Positions 8,712 through 18,819 are shown, counted from the stretch's first letter. The stretch: DNA of 64,000 nucleotides from Saccharopolyspora dendranthemae (GCF_007829955.1 NZ_VIWX01000002.1:1054001-1118000), one strand, 5' to 3'. The notes: a model not told the origin generated them from the sequence alone. A program made the numbers and translations.

Positions 8712-9539
8712 ATGGCTGAACCGGGGCCGCCCGGAATCGAGCGCGTACTACCGTTCGGAGCGATGCGTCAGAGCTGGGAAGCACGCCGGGCCGCGGGAGC
8801 GTTCCTCCGCCACGCCCGCTTGGAGCCCGGGGTGGGCACCGGCCGCTACCCCTTCACGCTGCCGGTGGTGGCGCGCCTCGCGGCAGGCGACGGACTGGAC
8901 CTGGATTCGTCAGTGACTTTTCTCGTCGGGGAGAACGGGACCGGCAAGTCCACGCTCGTCGAGGCGATCGGCACCGCCGCCGGGTTCAACCCCGAAGGCG
9001 GGTCGCAGTCGTTCCGCTTCACCACTCGCGCCACCGAATCCAGCCTCGGCGACCACCTGATCCTGCGCTGGAACCGCAGACCGCGCACCGGGTTCTTCCT
9101 GCGCGCGGAGTCCTACTACAACGTCGCCAGCGAGATCGAACGACTCGATGAGGACCCGTACTCGCCGTCGCTGCTGCCGGCCTACGGCGGTGTGTCACCG
9201 CACGAGCGCTCCCACGGCGAGTCGTTCCTGGACCTGGCGATCCACCGGTTCGGCCCGCGCGGGCTCTACGTCCTCGACGAACCGGAGGCGGCGCTGTCGG
9301 TGCGCGGCTGCATGGCGCTGCTGGCGCGCCTGGCCGAGCTGGCGGCGCAGGGAAGCCAGATCATCATCGCCACCCACTCCCCCGTCCTGCTCGCGCTGCC
9401 GGGCGCGCGGATCCTCGAGATCGACGAGGACGGCGCGATCAACACCACCGACTACGACCACGCCCTGCCGGTCCGCTTCACCCGCGACTTCCTGGCCTCC
9501 CCCGACAAGTACCTCCGCCACCTGCTCGACGAACGCTGA
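8712..9539 (+). CDS. AAA family ATPase (ABC-type, COG3910-like)
   Basis: Soluble ATPase of 275 residues. Walker A GENGTGKST lies near residues 75-83, Walker B LYVLDEPEAALS near 185-197, and an H-loop ATHSPVLL near 225. There is a single nucleotide-binding domain without membrane partner, as in predicted ATPases of the COG3910/OLD-like group. The role is unknown. The start ATG 8712 is the first in frame. It is divergent from the tyrosine recombinase, and the intervening region has TAACGT direct repeats (approx. 8672-8687). Confidence 0.85.
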   Translation: MAEPGPPGIERVLPFGAMRQSWEARRAAGAFLRHARLEPGVGTGRYPFTLPVVARLAAGDGLDLDSSVTFLVGENGTGKSTLVEAIGTAAGFNPEGGSQSFRFTTRATESSLGDHLILRWNRRPRTGFFLRAESYYNVASEIERLDEDPYSPSLLPAYGGVSPHERSHGESFLDLAIHRFGPRGLYVLDEPEAALSVRGCMALLARLAELAAQGSQIIIATHSPVLLALPGARILEIDEDGAINTTDYDHALPVRFTRDFLASPDKYLRHLLDER

Positions 9540-9581
9540 TCTGCGCGGGGGACGAGCAGGTGGCGTGCGGGGATCTCGGCG

Positions 9582-10451
9582 TCATTCCGCTTCGACGGGC
9601 AGCCACAGCTCGCAGGTGGCGGTGCTGAAGTCCTCCGCGCGATCGAGGATCGCGACGATCGACGGGCCCGGACGCAGTCGCCAGGGATGGGACGGGAACC
9701 ACTCGGTGGCCGTGGCCGCCCACGTCTCCTGCAGGACCTGCGGATGCGGGCCAGAGGTGTGGAAGACCGCCCACCGGCCGGCGGGCACCTCGATCACGTC
9801 GAGATCGCCCGGGGCCGCGCTGCTCTGCGACACGGCGACACCGTGCAGGTAGGTCAGCTCGGTGCCTTCCCGGCTGTCGGGGTCGAGGTCATCGCACACC
9901 TGCAGCAGCCCACCCGGTTCGGCGTTGCCGAGCGCCTTGAGCCGCGCGTGCTCCTGCTGCGGCAACGAGGTGACGTGCCGTTGGATGTGCGGGTTGATGC
10001 CTTCGTGGATGAGCGGGACCCGGGCGGCGTGCCCGATGAGCCGGAATGCGGGGTGTTCGGCGATGCGGCTGTCCATGGGCGTGTTTCCTTCGACGGTCAG
10101 GCGGAACCTGAGCTGCGGTTGTGAGCGAAGGGGGCCTCCGTCGCGGCGCACATCGCTGGGCCGCGCACCGTGCACCGCGCGAAACGCCCGCCCGAACGCC
10201 TCGGTGGAGCCGTATCCGTGGCGGACGGCGACCTCGAGCAGGTCGCCTTCGCCGCGGACGAGGTCGGCGGCGGCCGCGGTCATGCGGCGACGCCGCACGT
10301 ATTCCGACAGCGGCATGCCCGCCAGCGACGAGAACATCCGGCGCAGGTGGTACTCGGTGGTGCCGAGCGTCCGGGCGGCCTCGCCGACGTCGAACTCCTC
10401 CCCGAGGTGTTCCTCGACGAGATCCACGAGCCGGTTGAGCTCCGAGATCAT
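9582..10451 (-). CDS. AraC family regulator with GyrI-like effector domain
   Basis: Protein of 289 residues: AraC-type double HTH at the N-terminus (about 5-105) followed by a GyrI/BmrR-like small-molecule domain (about 120-289, typical AGRWAVFHTSGPHP). This architecture is that of SoxS/Rob-like multidrug-sensing activators. It is divergent from the disrupted hydrolase gene, which is probably its former target. Confidence 0.88.
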   Translation of the reverse strand: MISELNRLVDLVEEHLGEEFDVGEAARTLGTTEYHLRRMFSSLAGMPLSEYVRRRRMTAAAADLVRGEGDLLEVAVRHGYGSTEAFGRAFRAVHGARPSDVRRDGGPLRSQPQLRFRLTVEGNTPMDSRIAEHPAFRLIGHAARVPLIHEGINPHIQRHVTSLPQQEHARLKALGNAEPGGLLQVCDDLDPDSREGTELTYLHGVAVSQSSAAPGDLDVIEVPAGRWAVFHTSGPHPQVLQETWAATATEWFPSHPWRLRPGPSIVAILDRAEDFSTATCELWLPVEAE

Positions 10452-10639
10452 GGGGGCCTCCTTCCGGTTTCCACCCTGGCCGACAGGATCCCGGCGATGC
10501 CCGACCGTTGCCGTCCGATCCGATCATCCGGTGAATCACGAAGCCCGCCCCGTGGGCGAAACGGGCTCCACCGGTGCCGAACCCTGCGACGATGTCGATG
10601 CCGACCCGACCTCTGGAAAGAACCCGACAGGAGACGACC

Positions 10640-11508
10640 ATCCGCACCGCAACGCTCACCCTCGACGACGTGCCACTCGACTACCGCGATCAGGGCGACG
10701 GACCGCCGTTACTGCTGCTGCCCGGTGGTACCGGGCAGGCGGCAATGCTCGACGGGCTCGCCGCGCACCTGGCCGAGCACCACCGCGTCGTGGCCCTCTC
10801 CAGCCGCGTGGCCTCGGCCGCTCCGGGAACCGTGCGCGCCGACCAGCGGCCGGAGGCCTTCGCGCGGGACGCGCTCGGGGCAATCGAGGCGCTCTTCGAC
10901 GAGCCGCCGGTCGTGTTCGGCTTCAGCGCCGGGGCCATCGCCACCCTCGCACTGCTGGCCCGCCACCCGGAGCACGTTCGCCTCGGAGTCGTGCACGAGC
11001 CACCGGTCCTCGGTCTGCTGCCGGACCCGGGGGCGCACCGGGACGAGCTCGAAGCCGTCCGGTCCGCGGCACGCGACGGGGATCTCGACGAGGCGGCCCG
11101 GCTGATGACCGACACCATGACGAGGCCGGAAACCGGTGGGGCACAACCGGACCTGCGGCATCCCGGCAACTGGTTGGAGGGTTACGGCCAGACCGGCCCC
11201 GAACCGCCCAGCCGGAGCTGCTGGAAGTGCTGGCCCAGGCCGCCGACCTCCAGCAGCTGTTCCTGGAACACGTCCTGGTCCCGTTCACCACCGTCGAGGT
11301 CGACCTGCCCGCCCTGGCTGCCGCGGGCTCGAGGCTGGTGCCCGTCGCCGGCATCGACTCGCGGGGACAGCTCGCTCACCGGGCCGCCTCGGCACTGGCC
11401 ACCGGGCTGGGACAGGCACTCGTGGAGTTCCCCGGAGGTCACCTCGGGCCGGTCGAACGCCCCACCCAGGTCGCCCACGCACTGCGCGCACTGCTCGCAG
11501 CGGGCTGA
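10640..11508 (+). pseudogene. Alpha/beta-hydrolase, frameshifted
   Basis: The first part, from 10640, encodes an alpha/beta-hydrolase with the oxyanion region LLLPGGTGQ and nucleophile elbow GFSAGAIA. Reading then leaves frame between about 11192 and 11206. The remaining sequence continues in the -1 frame with a normal C-terminus (catalytic His in FPGGHLGPVE) and ends at 11508. A one-base loss explains this. The best ribosome site, AGGAG at 10629-10633, is followed after 6 bases by ATC rather than ATG, so the start codon may be lost too. In-frame GTG codons at 10574 and further in are alternatives. A sequencing error could mimic the frameshift. Confidence 0.75.
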
Positions 11509-11518
11509 ACCGGGGAGG

Positions 11519-12268
11519 TCAGCTCTGAGCGGTGGGGCGGACGATGATCTCGCCGACGTCGACGCCTGCGGGTTGCTCGATCGCATACGCCACGGCGCGG
11601 GCGATCGCCGAGGGCGGCTGCGCGACCTCCCGCACGCGCGAGGCGGTCTGCTCGTCGACGGCTCCGGAGCGCACGCCCTCGGTGTCGGTCATGCCCGGTG
11701 ACACGACCGTCACGCGAAGGTCCGGGCCTGCTTCCTGCCGCAACGCCTCCGAGAGCACGCGCACCGCTGTTTTCGTCGCCGCGTAGACGCCCTGGGTGGG
11801 CACGATCCGGTGTGCCGATGTCGAGGACATGTGGATGAAGTGCCCCGCTCCCTGCGCGCGGAACACCGGCAGGGCGGCGCCGATCCCGTTGAGGACACCG
11901 GTGAGGTTGGTCGCGACCATCTCGTCCCAGTCGTCCTGGCGCAGCTCGTCGAACCCGGAGATCGTCATGTTCCCGGCGTTGGAGACGAGGACGTCGAGCC
12001 GCCCGTGGTGTTGCTGCGCCGAGGCGACCAGCCGCGCGAGATCGTCGCGGTGGCGCACGTCGACCTCGACGGCGAGCGCCGCACCTCCGGCGGCCTCGAT
12101 GCGCGCGACCACCTCGGCGAGCCGGTCCTCGCGGCGGGCTCCGAGCACGACGGACGCGCCGCGCTGCGCCAGGTGTTCGGCGATGGCCGCGCCGATTCCG
12201 CTGCTGGCCCCCGTGATGGCGATGACCTTGCCCTCGACGCCGGTGGTGGTGGAGCTGTGCTCGCTCAT
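11519..12268 (-). CDS. SDR family oxidoreductase
   Basis: Short-chain dehydrogenase of 249 residues. TGASSGIG at about 18-25, SNAG near 98 and YAATK near 163 are the cofactor and catalytic motifs, with Ser at SSTSAHR. The C-terminal PPSAIARAVAYAIEQP is typical of the YdfG-like group. AGGAGGACC precedes the ATG. It is divergent from a TetR gene with a perfect 18-bp palindrome between. Confidence 0.9.
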   Translation of the reverse strand: MSEHSSTTTGVEGKVIAITGASSGIGAAIAEHLAQRGASVVLGARREDRLAEVVARIEAAGGAALAVEVDVRHRDDLARLVASAQQHHGRLDVLVSNAGNMTISGFDELRQDDWDEMVATNLTGVLNGIGAALPVFRAQGAGHFIHMSSTSAHRIVPTQGVYAATKTAVRVLSEALRQEAGPDLRVTVVSPGMTDTEGVRSGAVDEQTASRVREVAQPPSAIARAVAYAIEQPAGVDVGEIIVRPTAQS

Positions 12269-12377
12269 CGGTCCTCCTGATGCCCCTCGGCGGACGTTCG
12301 TGCGGGGCTTCGAAGCGCGGTTGCCGGATGAGTGTCCACCTGCGATCACGAGGGGGCGAGGCCGCCCCCGGAAAGTT

Positions 12378-12395
12378 GTGGAGCGCACGCTCCAC
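12378..12395. promoter_or_regulatory. TetR operator palindrome
   Basis: Perfect palindrome GTGGAGCG-CA-CGCTCCAC, 12 bp upstream of the TetR GTG and 110 bp from the SDR start. Placement fits autoregulation and joint control. Confidence 0.75.
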
Positions 12396-12407
12396 TATTG
12401 TGGGTGG

Positions 12408-13073
12408 GTGCCCAGACCTCGCGTGCACGACCTCGATCACGTCCTCGACGTCGCCGAACGGCTCATCGTCGACGAGGGCGCTCACGGGCTGACCGTGCGC
12501 GGTCTCTCGGCGGCCAGCGGCGTGCCCAACGGGGCGATCTACCACGCCTTCGGTTCCGCGGCGGCCCTGCGCGGCCGGATGTGGTTGCGGGCGGCCACGG
12601 AGTTCCTGGACCTGCAGACCCGGCTCGTCGACGAGCAGCTGGGAACCTCCACGACCCCCGAGCCCGATGCCGCGGTCGCCGCGGTGGTGGCCGCAGCCGA
12701 CGCGCTGGCGGTCTTCGCCGAGCGCCGCCCGGAGGGCGCCCGGATGCTGCTGTCGGTGCGCCGGGAACAGCTGCTGGGGCCCGAACTTCCCGGTGAGCTC
12801 GCCGATGCGCTGCTGGGACTGGACCGCCGGTTGACCTCCGAGGTGCTGTGCCGGTTGGCGCTGGCGCTGTGGGACAGGCGCGACGGGCCGAGCGTGGAGG
12901 TGATCACGAGCTGCGTCGTGGACCTGCCGACGGCGCTGCTGGGCCGCGCCCTGCGCCAGCCCACCACCGGCGGCACCGCGCCGATCACGACCGACCTGCG
13001 CACCCGGCTGGCAGCGGCCGTGCGCGGCGTCCTCCAGCTCGACCCACCGCAGAACCCCGCACCGCACCCGTGA
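12408..13073 (+). CDS. TetR family repressor
   Basis: Repressor of 221 residues with a GTG start. HTH at about 15-60 (LTVRGLSAASGVPNGAIYHAF). The C-terminal domain is unassigned. It is followed after 17 bp by a GNAT gene, so the two may be cotranscribed. The divergent SDR is the probable target. Confidence 0.87.
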   Translation: MPRPRVHDLDHVLDVAERLIVDEGAHGLTVRGLSAASGVPNGAIYHAFGSAAALRGRMWLRAATEFLDLQTRLVDEQLGTSTTPEPDAAVAAVVAAADALAVFAERRPEGARMLLSVRREQLLGPELPGELADALLGLDRRLTSEVLCRLALALWDRRDGPSVEVITSCVVDLPTALLGRALRQPTTGGTAPITTDLRTRLAAAVRGVLQLDPPQNPAPHP

Positions 13074-13090
13074 TCAGAAGGGACCCCGCG

Positions 13091-13927
13091 ATGCCCTCGT
13101 CGCACTGCCCGCCCGAGATGCTGCGCGGAGCCAAGCAGGTCTCCGTCGGCCCCGGACTGACCGGACTGCTGTGGGCCGACGTGGCCACGCAGCTGCCCGA
13201 CCCTGCCCGCGAGCACTTGCGCACGACGTTCCCGCCGGTGGCGGTGCAGGCGTTCACGGCCACGACCGAGCAGTTCTGGCTGGACTGGCTCTCCGACGAG
13301 AACCTGGACCGGCTGGCGGGCCTGGTCGTGGCCCTGGACTCCGAGGGGCTCCCGGTGGGGTGGGTGGCCAGCAGCGACCGCCGCTTCGGCGGGCGGCGCT
13401 GCTTCTACGCCAGTTCCGCCGGCGTGCACCCGGACCACCAGGGCTCCGGGATCTCCAGCACCCTCTGGCGCGCGCTGCTGCGCTCAGCGATCGTCAAAGC
13501 CGCCCCGCGCCGCCTCTACGCGGTGATGCGCACCGCCAACCCCCTGGTCTACGGGGCGTGGTCATCGGCGACGGGCAGGCCCGACGCGGCCTGGCCCGCG
13601 CCGGGACGCGAGATCCCCGATCACGTCCGTCGCATCGCCGTGGACGCCGCCACCGACCTCGGCCAGGCGGATCGGCTCGACGAGAGCACCCTGGCCATCA
13701 CCGACGCCTACGACGACACCGAAGCCGGGCTGTGGACCGAGCGGCCCACCTCCGACCGCGAGGAGATCGACGCGTGGTTCGCGCGGCTGCTCGGCCCGCG
13801 GGACGCGATCGTGCTCGTGGTGGCGTTCCAGCCGGTGCGCATCATGTTCGACGAGCTGCGTCGCCAGCTGCGCCGCAACCTGGGGTTGCGCGCGAGCCGT
13901 TCCTCCCGCTCCTCTCGCGCCAGCTGA
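13091..13927 (+). CDS. GNAT family N-acetyltransferase
   Basis: Protein of 278 residues. The central segment SAGVHPDHQGSGISSTLWRALL (about 116-137) is the acetyl-CoA binding motif A of GNAT enzymes. The long C-terminal part has no clear assignment. The substrate is unknown. It is 17 bp after the TetR stop and on the same strand. A strong hairpin (13933-13967) follows. Confidence 0.75.
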   Translation: MPSSHCPPEMLRGAKQVSVGPGLTGLLWADVATQLPDPAREHLRTTFPPVAVQAFTATTEQFWLDWLSDENLDRLAGLVVALDSEGLPVGWVASSDRRFGGRRCFYASSAGVHPDHQGSGISSTLWRALLRSAIVKAAPRRLYAVMRTANPLVYGAWSSATGRPDAAWPAPGREIPDHVRRIAVDAATDLGQADRLDESTLAITDAYDDTEAGLWTERPTSDREEIDAWFARLLGPRDAIVLVVAFQPVRIMFDELRRQLRRNLGLRASRSSRSSRAS

Positions 13928-13932
13928 GCCCC

Positions 13933-13967
13933 GGCTGAGGGCGCGGGAGCGTCCCGCGCCCTCAGCC
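13933..13967. terminator. Bidirectional terminator hairpin
   Basis: Perfect 16-bp stem with a GCG loop, between the convergent GNAT and TetR genes. The right arm overlaps the TetR stop. There is no T-tract. Confidence 0.7.
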
Positions 13968-14609
13968 TTCGAGGTGGTTGCGCACCGCGGTGAACAGCGT
14001 CGAGCAGGTGTCGACGAGTTCGGCGGGTGTTTCGCGCTGCCCCCGGTGCAGCCAGTCGACCAGCAGGTGGTTGACCGCCCCGACCAGTCCGATGGCCGCG
14101 AGCCGCTGCGCGTCGCTGGGCCCGTCCCGCTCGGCCAGCTGCGACCACACGGCCGTGGTGAGTTCGGCGAAGTCCGCCAGGACCGCGTGCCTGCGCTGCT
14201 CCAGGTCCGCCGAGGCTCCCACCACTTCCAGCAGCACCACGCGGGCGCGGCGGGCGTCGGCGGTGAGGTAGTCGACGAAGGCTTCCAGCGCGCTGCGGAC
14301 GACCTCCTCGGCCGAGCGGTCCTCGGCGTCGGCGATCGCCGCGGTGGTCGCCGCCCGCATCTGCTCGGCGAGCTCGGTGTAGAGCGCGACCAGGCAGGTG
14401 TGGCGGTCGCGGAAGGACTCGTAGAAGTAGCGCTCGGTGAGACCGGCCTGCCGGCAGATCTGCTTGACCGACGTCGACGGGTAGCCCTGGTGGGCGAACA
14501 GCTCCAGCGCGGCGGCCAGCAGCGCGGCGCGCCGCTGGCGCGTGCGCTCGGCGGCGTCCTGTCCCGAGTAGCGGCGCCCCTGCGGCCGCGTCGCGGTTCG
14601 GTCGGTCAT
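13962..14609 (-). CDS. TetR family repressor
   Basis: Repressor of 215 residues. HTH at about 25-72, containing PSTSVKQICRQAGLTERYFY. The ATG at 14609 gives a basic leader before the HTH; an upstream start would overlap the operator. It is divergent from the SDR-metallohydrolase operon, with a perfect palindrome TCTGACAC-N6-GTGTCAGA between. Confidence 0.88.
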   Translation of the reverse strand: MTDRTATRPQGRRYSGQDAAERTRQRRAALLAAALELFAHQGYPSTSVKQICRQAGLTERYFYESFRDRHTCLVALYTELAEQMRAATTAAIADAEDRSAEEVVRSALEAFVDYLTADARRARVVLLEVVGASADLEQRRHAVLADFAELTTAVWSQLAERDGPSDAQRLAAIGLVGAVNHLLVDWLHRGQRETPAELVDTCSTLFTAVRNHLEG

Positions 14610-14652
14610 CGCACTTCCCCTGGCTCGGCTGCTGTGGCAGTCTATCCGAATA

Positions 14653-14674
14653 TCTGACACGCTCATGTGTCAGA
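14653..14674. promoter_or_regulatory. TetR operator palindrome
   Basis: Perfect half-sites TCTGACAC and GTGTCAGA around a 6-base spacer, 31 bp upstream of the SDR ATG and 44 bp upstream of the TetR ATG. Confidence 0.78.
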
Positions 14675-14704
14675 TGGTGGTGCTGCCACGATCGGAGGAC
14701 GAGG

Positions 14705-15553
14705 ATGTCGATGCCGGTGACCGGCCGCGTGATCGCGGTGACCGGAGGTGCCCGCGGGATCGGGCGCGCGATCGCCGCACGGCTGGCCTCGGCCGGGGCG
14801 CGCGTGGCCATCGGCGACCTCGACGGCACCGCCGCGCGGGCCACGGCGGCCGAGTTGTCGCCCGAGGTGCGGGGATTCGCCTGCGACGTGACCGACACCG
14901 CCTCCTTCACCGCGTTCCTGGAGTCGGTGAACGACACGTGGGGGCCGGTGGAGGTGCTGGTCAACAACGCGGGCGTGATGTGGGTCGGCGCCTTCGACGA
15001 GGAACCGGAAGCCGCCACCGAGCGCCAGCTCGCGGTCAACCTCCACGGTGTGATCCGCGGTGTGAAGCTGGCGGCGCCGGCGATGCGCGCCCGCGGCAGC
15101 GGCCACATCGTCACGGTGGCCTCCGCGGCGGCCAAGCTCTCCCCTGCAGGCGAATCCACCTACGCGGCCACCAAGCACGGCGTCTACGGCTACCTCGCCG
15201 GCGTGCGCGCGGAGCTGCGCTCCAGCGGTGTGGAGCTGTCGGTGGTGATGCCGGGCGTGGTCGACACCGAGCTGGCCGCGGGAACGGCCACCGGCGCGGC
15301 CAAGCTGCTCACCCCCGACGACGTCGCCGAGGTCGTGGCAGCGGTCATCCGCCGCCCGCGCTTCGAGGTGAGCCTGCCTCGCCACGTGGGCCCGCTGGTG
15401 CGGTGGAGCAACGTCTTCCCGCAGCGCGTCCGCGACCACCTGATCCGCCTGATGGTGCCCGACCAGGTCGCCGCCGCAGGCGACAAGACGGCCCGATCGG
15501 GCTACGAAACCCGCACGTTGGCCACACCCGACGACCGAGGAAGCACAGCATGA
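14705..15553 (+). CDS. SDR family oxidoreductase
   Basis: Short-chain dehydrogenase of 282 residues. TGGARGIG near 13-20, NNAGV near 91, Ser in TVASAAAK and the YAATK motif near 158. The C-terminal extension is basic and amphipathic, as in membrane-associated SDRs of lipid metabolism. Its stop overlaps the next start as ATGA, so the two genes are translationally coupled. Confidence 0.9.
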   Translation: MSMPVTGRVIAVTGGARGIGRAIAARLASAGARVAIGDLDGTAARATAAELSPEVRGFACDVTDTASFTAFLESVNDTWGPVEVLVNNAGVMWVGAFDEEPEAATERQLAVNLHGVIRGVKLAAPAMRARGSGHIVTVASAAAKLSPAGESTYAATKHGVYGYLAGVRAELRSSGVELSVVMPGVVDTELAAGTATGAAKLLTPDDVAEVVAAVIRRPRFEVSLPRHVGPLVRWSNVFPQRVRDHLIRLMVPDQVAAAGDKTARSGYETRTLATPDDRGSTA

Positions 15554-16659
15554 GCATCTCCCTGCCAGCCCAGGCCACCCGCCGGATCCCGGAGTTCGAG
15601 GGGGTGCACGACATCTGGCCGCGCGGCAAGCGGCTGGAGGCGGTGCGCGAGGCCGCCCGCAACTACCGCGAGCGCTTCCTGTCGCAGGGGCAGGTCGCGG
15701 CGATCAAGAGCGTCGACATCGCCGCCGCCCCCTACCCCGCGCGGTTCGCCTTCCAGGGTTACGCGGTCCAGCTCAACCCGGTCATCTCGATCATCAACCG
15801 CATGTTCATCATCCAGTTCGAGGGCTTCGACGGTCAGCTCAAGACCCTGGTGTGGGAGCCGACGGTCTCGGCGGGCTCGGCCGAAGCGCCGTTCTACGCC
15901 AAGCTGCAGGCGCTGGGCCAGAAGCTGCGGGCCGAGCGCCTGTTCGCCCAGTTCTACAACGACCCCGACACCGTGCTGCCGCGCCTGGGCCTGAGCAACA
16001 GCGACGTCGACTACCTCAGCTTCGATCACCTGCACGTCCAGGACGTGCGCATGATCCTGGGCAGCGACAAGCCCATCCCCGGCGAAACCGCGCCCCGCGA
16101 GCCGCTGTTCCCGCACGCCAAGCTGCTGGTGCACCGCAAGGAACTGGGCACGTTCGAGTCGACCCACCCCATGCAGTGGGCGTGGTACGTCGAGGGCGGC
16201 ATGGACGGCGTGCCCGAGGAGCGCCTGGAGGTCATCGAGGGCGACGTCGAGCTGGGCGTGGGCGTGAGCCTGCTGTGGACGCCCGGGCACACCGACGGCA
16301 ACCACTCGCTGGTGGTCAACACCCCCGACGGGGTGTGGGTGTCGTCGGAGAACGGCATGGCCGCCGACAGCTGGCAGCCGGAACTGTCGAAGATCCCCGG
16401 CGTCAAGCAGCACGCGAAGTTCTACGGCCGCGAGGTCGTGCTCAACGCCAACACCCTCGAGGACTCCCTGGACCAGTACGACTCCATGGTCAAGGAGAAG
16501 ACGCTGGCCTCCCCGTCGCCGAAATCCCCCCAGTGGCTGCAGATCATCCCCTCCTCGGAGTGCGCGGCCTGGAAGCGCCAGTGGCCGGTGATGCCCACCC
16601 ACACCCACGGCGGTCTGGACTACGGCACCATCACCGCCCCTCGACCTACGCGAGACTGA
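15550..16659 (+). CDS. MBL-fold metallohydrolase-like protein
   Basis: Protein of 369 residues with a metallo-beta-lactamase fold. The motif DHLHVQD near 158-164 corresponds to HxHxDH, and TPGHTDGNH near 240-248 supplies further metal ligands. The canonical HxHxDH is only partly kept, so the metal site may be altered. Function is unknown. It is coupled to the SDR upstream (ATGA overlap), which suggests they act on the same metabolite, perhaps a lipid or lactone. Confidence 0.75.
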   Translation: MSISLPAQATRRIPEFEGVHDIWPRGKRLEAVREAARNYRERFLSQGQVAAIKSVDIAAAPYPARFAFQGYAVQLNPVISIINRMFIIQFEGFDGQLKTLVWEPTVSAGSAEAPFYAKLQALGQKLRAERLFAQFYNDPDTVLPRLGLSNSDVDYLSFDHLHVQDVRMILGSDKPIPGETAPREPLFPHAKLLVHRKELGTFESTHPMQWAWYVEGGMDGVPEERLEVIEGDVELGVGVSLLWTPGHTDGNHSLVVNTPDGVWVSSENGMAADSWQPELSKIPGVKQHAKFYGREVVLNANTLEDSLDQYDSMVKEKTLASPSPKSPQWLQIIPSSECAAWKRQWPVMPTHTHGGLDYGTITAPRPTRD

Positions 16660-16684
16660 ACCCCCCTGGGGGACGGGGAAATCG

Positions 16685-16714
16685 GGTGCCCGCCGCGCAG
16701 CAGCGGCGGGCACC
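16685..16714. terminator. Bidirectional Rho-independent terminator
   Basis: Perfect 12-bp stem GGTGCCCGCCGC / GCGGCGGGCACC with a 6-base loop, flanked by AAATC on one side and GGATTTT on the other. It serves the metallohydrolase operon and the convergent exporter gene. Confidence 0.8.
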
Positions 16715-16778
16715 GGATTTTCGCTTCACCGCCACGCGCCCCCGGCTACGGTCTGACACATGCCCCGAGCAGCGATTG

Positions 16779-17093
16779 TCAGTGGGCGAGCTTGAGGCCC
16801 ACGACGCAGGTGATCAGGCCCAGCAGCAGGGCGAGCTTGAGCGGTGAGATCGTTTCGTCGCCGGTGGCCATGGAGTAGCCGACGGTGAGCACCGCGCCCA
16901 CGGCCACCCACACCGCGTAGGAGGTGCCGGTGGGCAGCGTCCGCATGGCCAGGGCCAGTCCGCCCATGCTGATCGCGAGCGCGCCGACGAACACCAGCGA
17001 GGGCGCCAGTCGGCTGAAACCTTCGGATTTGCCCAGGGCCACGGCCCAGACGGCTTCGAACATGCCGGAGATGATCAGGACGATCCATGCCAT
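16779..17093 (-). CDS. Guanidinium exporter, SMR family (Gdx/SugE-like)
   Basis: Four-helix small multidrug-resistance protein of 104 residues. The first helix carries the essential Glu in MAWIVLIISGMFEAVWAVAL (about residue 13), followed by GKSEGF, a pattern of the SugE/Gdx branch. These are proton-coupled dimers that export guanidinium. The assignment rests mainly on the guanidine-III riboswitch just upstream (17118-17158). ATG 17093 was chosen as it begins the helix after GGGAG; the longer start would extend into the riboswitch-platform region. It is divergent from argG. Confidence 0.9.
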   Translation of the reverse strand: MAWIVLIISGMFEAVWAVALGKSEGFSRLAPSLVFVGALAISMGGLALAMRTLPTGTSYAVWVAVGAVLTVGYSMATGDETISPLKLALLLGLITCVVGLKLAH

Positions 17094-17117
17094 GATGTCG
17101 CGCGCTCCCACGCGCCT
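17094..17117 (-). promoter_or_regulatory. Ribosome-site hairpin, expression platform of the riboswitch
   Basis: GCGCG-TGGGAG-CGCGC can form a stem-loop with the Shine-Dalgarno GGGAG in its loop, between the aptamer and the ATG. It is a candidate translational switch, by inference. Confidence 0.5.
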
Positions 17118-17158
17118 GCACCGTCTTTGCATGGCCAGGTACGGTGCGCCTCGTCCGG
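17118..17158 (-). promoter_or_regulatory. Guanidine-III (ykkC-III) riboswitch
   Basis: On the minus strand the 41-nt segment begins CCGGACGAGG and ends with AAGACGGTGC. Its length and sequence match the published Thermobifida guanidine-III aptamer as I remember it, with differences mostly at loop and compensating stem positions. The stem GCACCGT / ACGGTGC is intact. It lies upstream of an SMR exporter gene, its usual target. It senses guanidine and raises expression of the exporter. Confidence 0.93.
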
Positions 17159-17324
17159 ATCCCGCTTCACCGCCGATTCTGCCCGACGGGTGCGCTCGGG
17201 GTTCGTCCGGGAGGCGGTGAATCCGGCCACCAGCTGCGCCTGCGGTCGTCGGCGGGCGCGGGCATCCGGTCGCCGACCTGCGCCCCGAGGTGAGCTGTCA
17301 CACCTGGGGGCGACCCGGGTGGAT

Positions 17325-18771
<1,447 letters not shown>

Positions 18772-18781
18772 GACCGCGTCG

Positions 18782-18819
18782 TGGCCGCTCGTGCGAAGTC
18801 CGCTTCGCGCGGGCGGCCA
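18782..18819 (+). terminator. Terminator hairpin after argG
   Basis: 17-bp stem with two G-U pairs and a 4-base loop, 10 bp after the argG stop. There is no T-tract. Confidence 0.6.
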
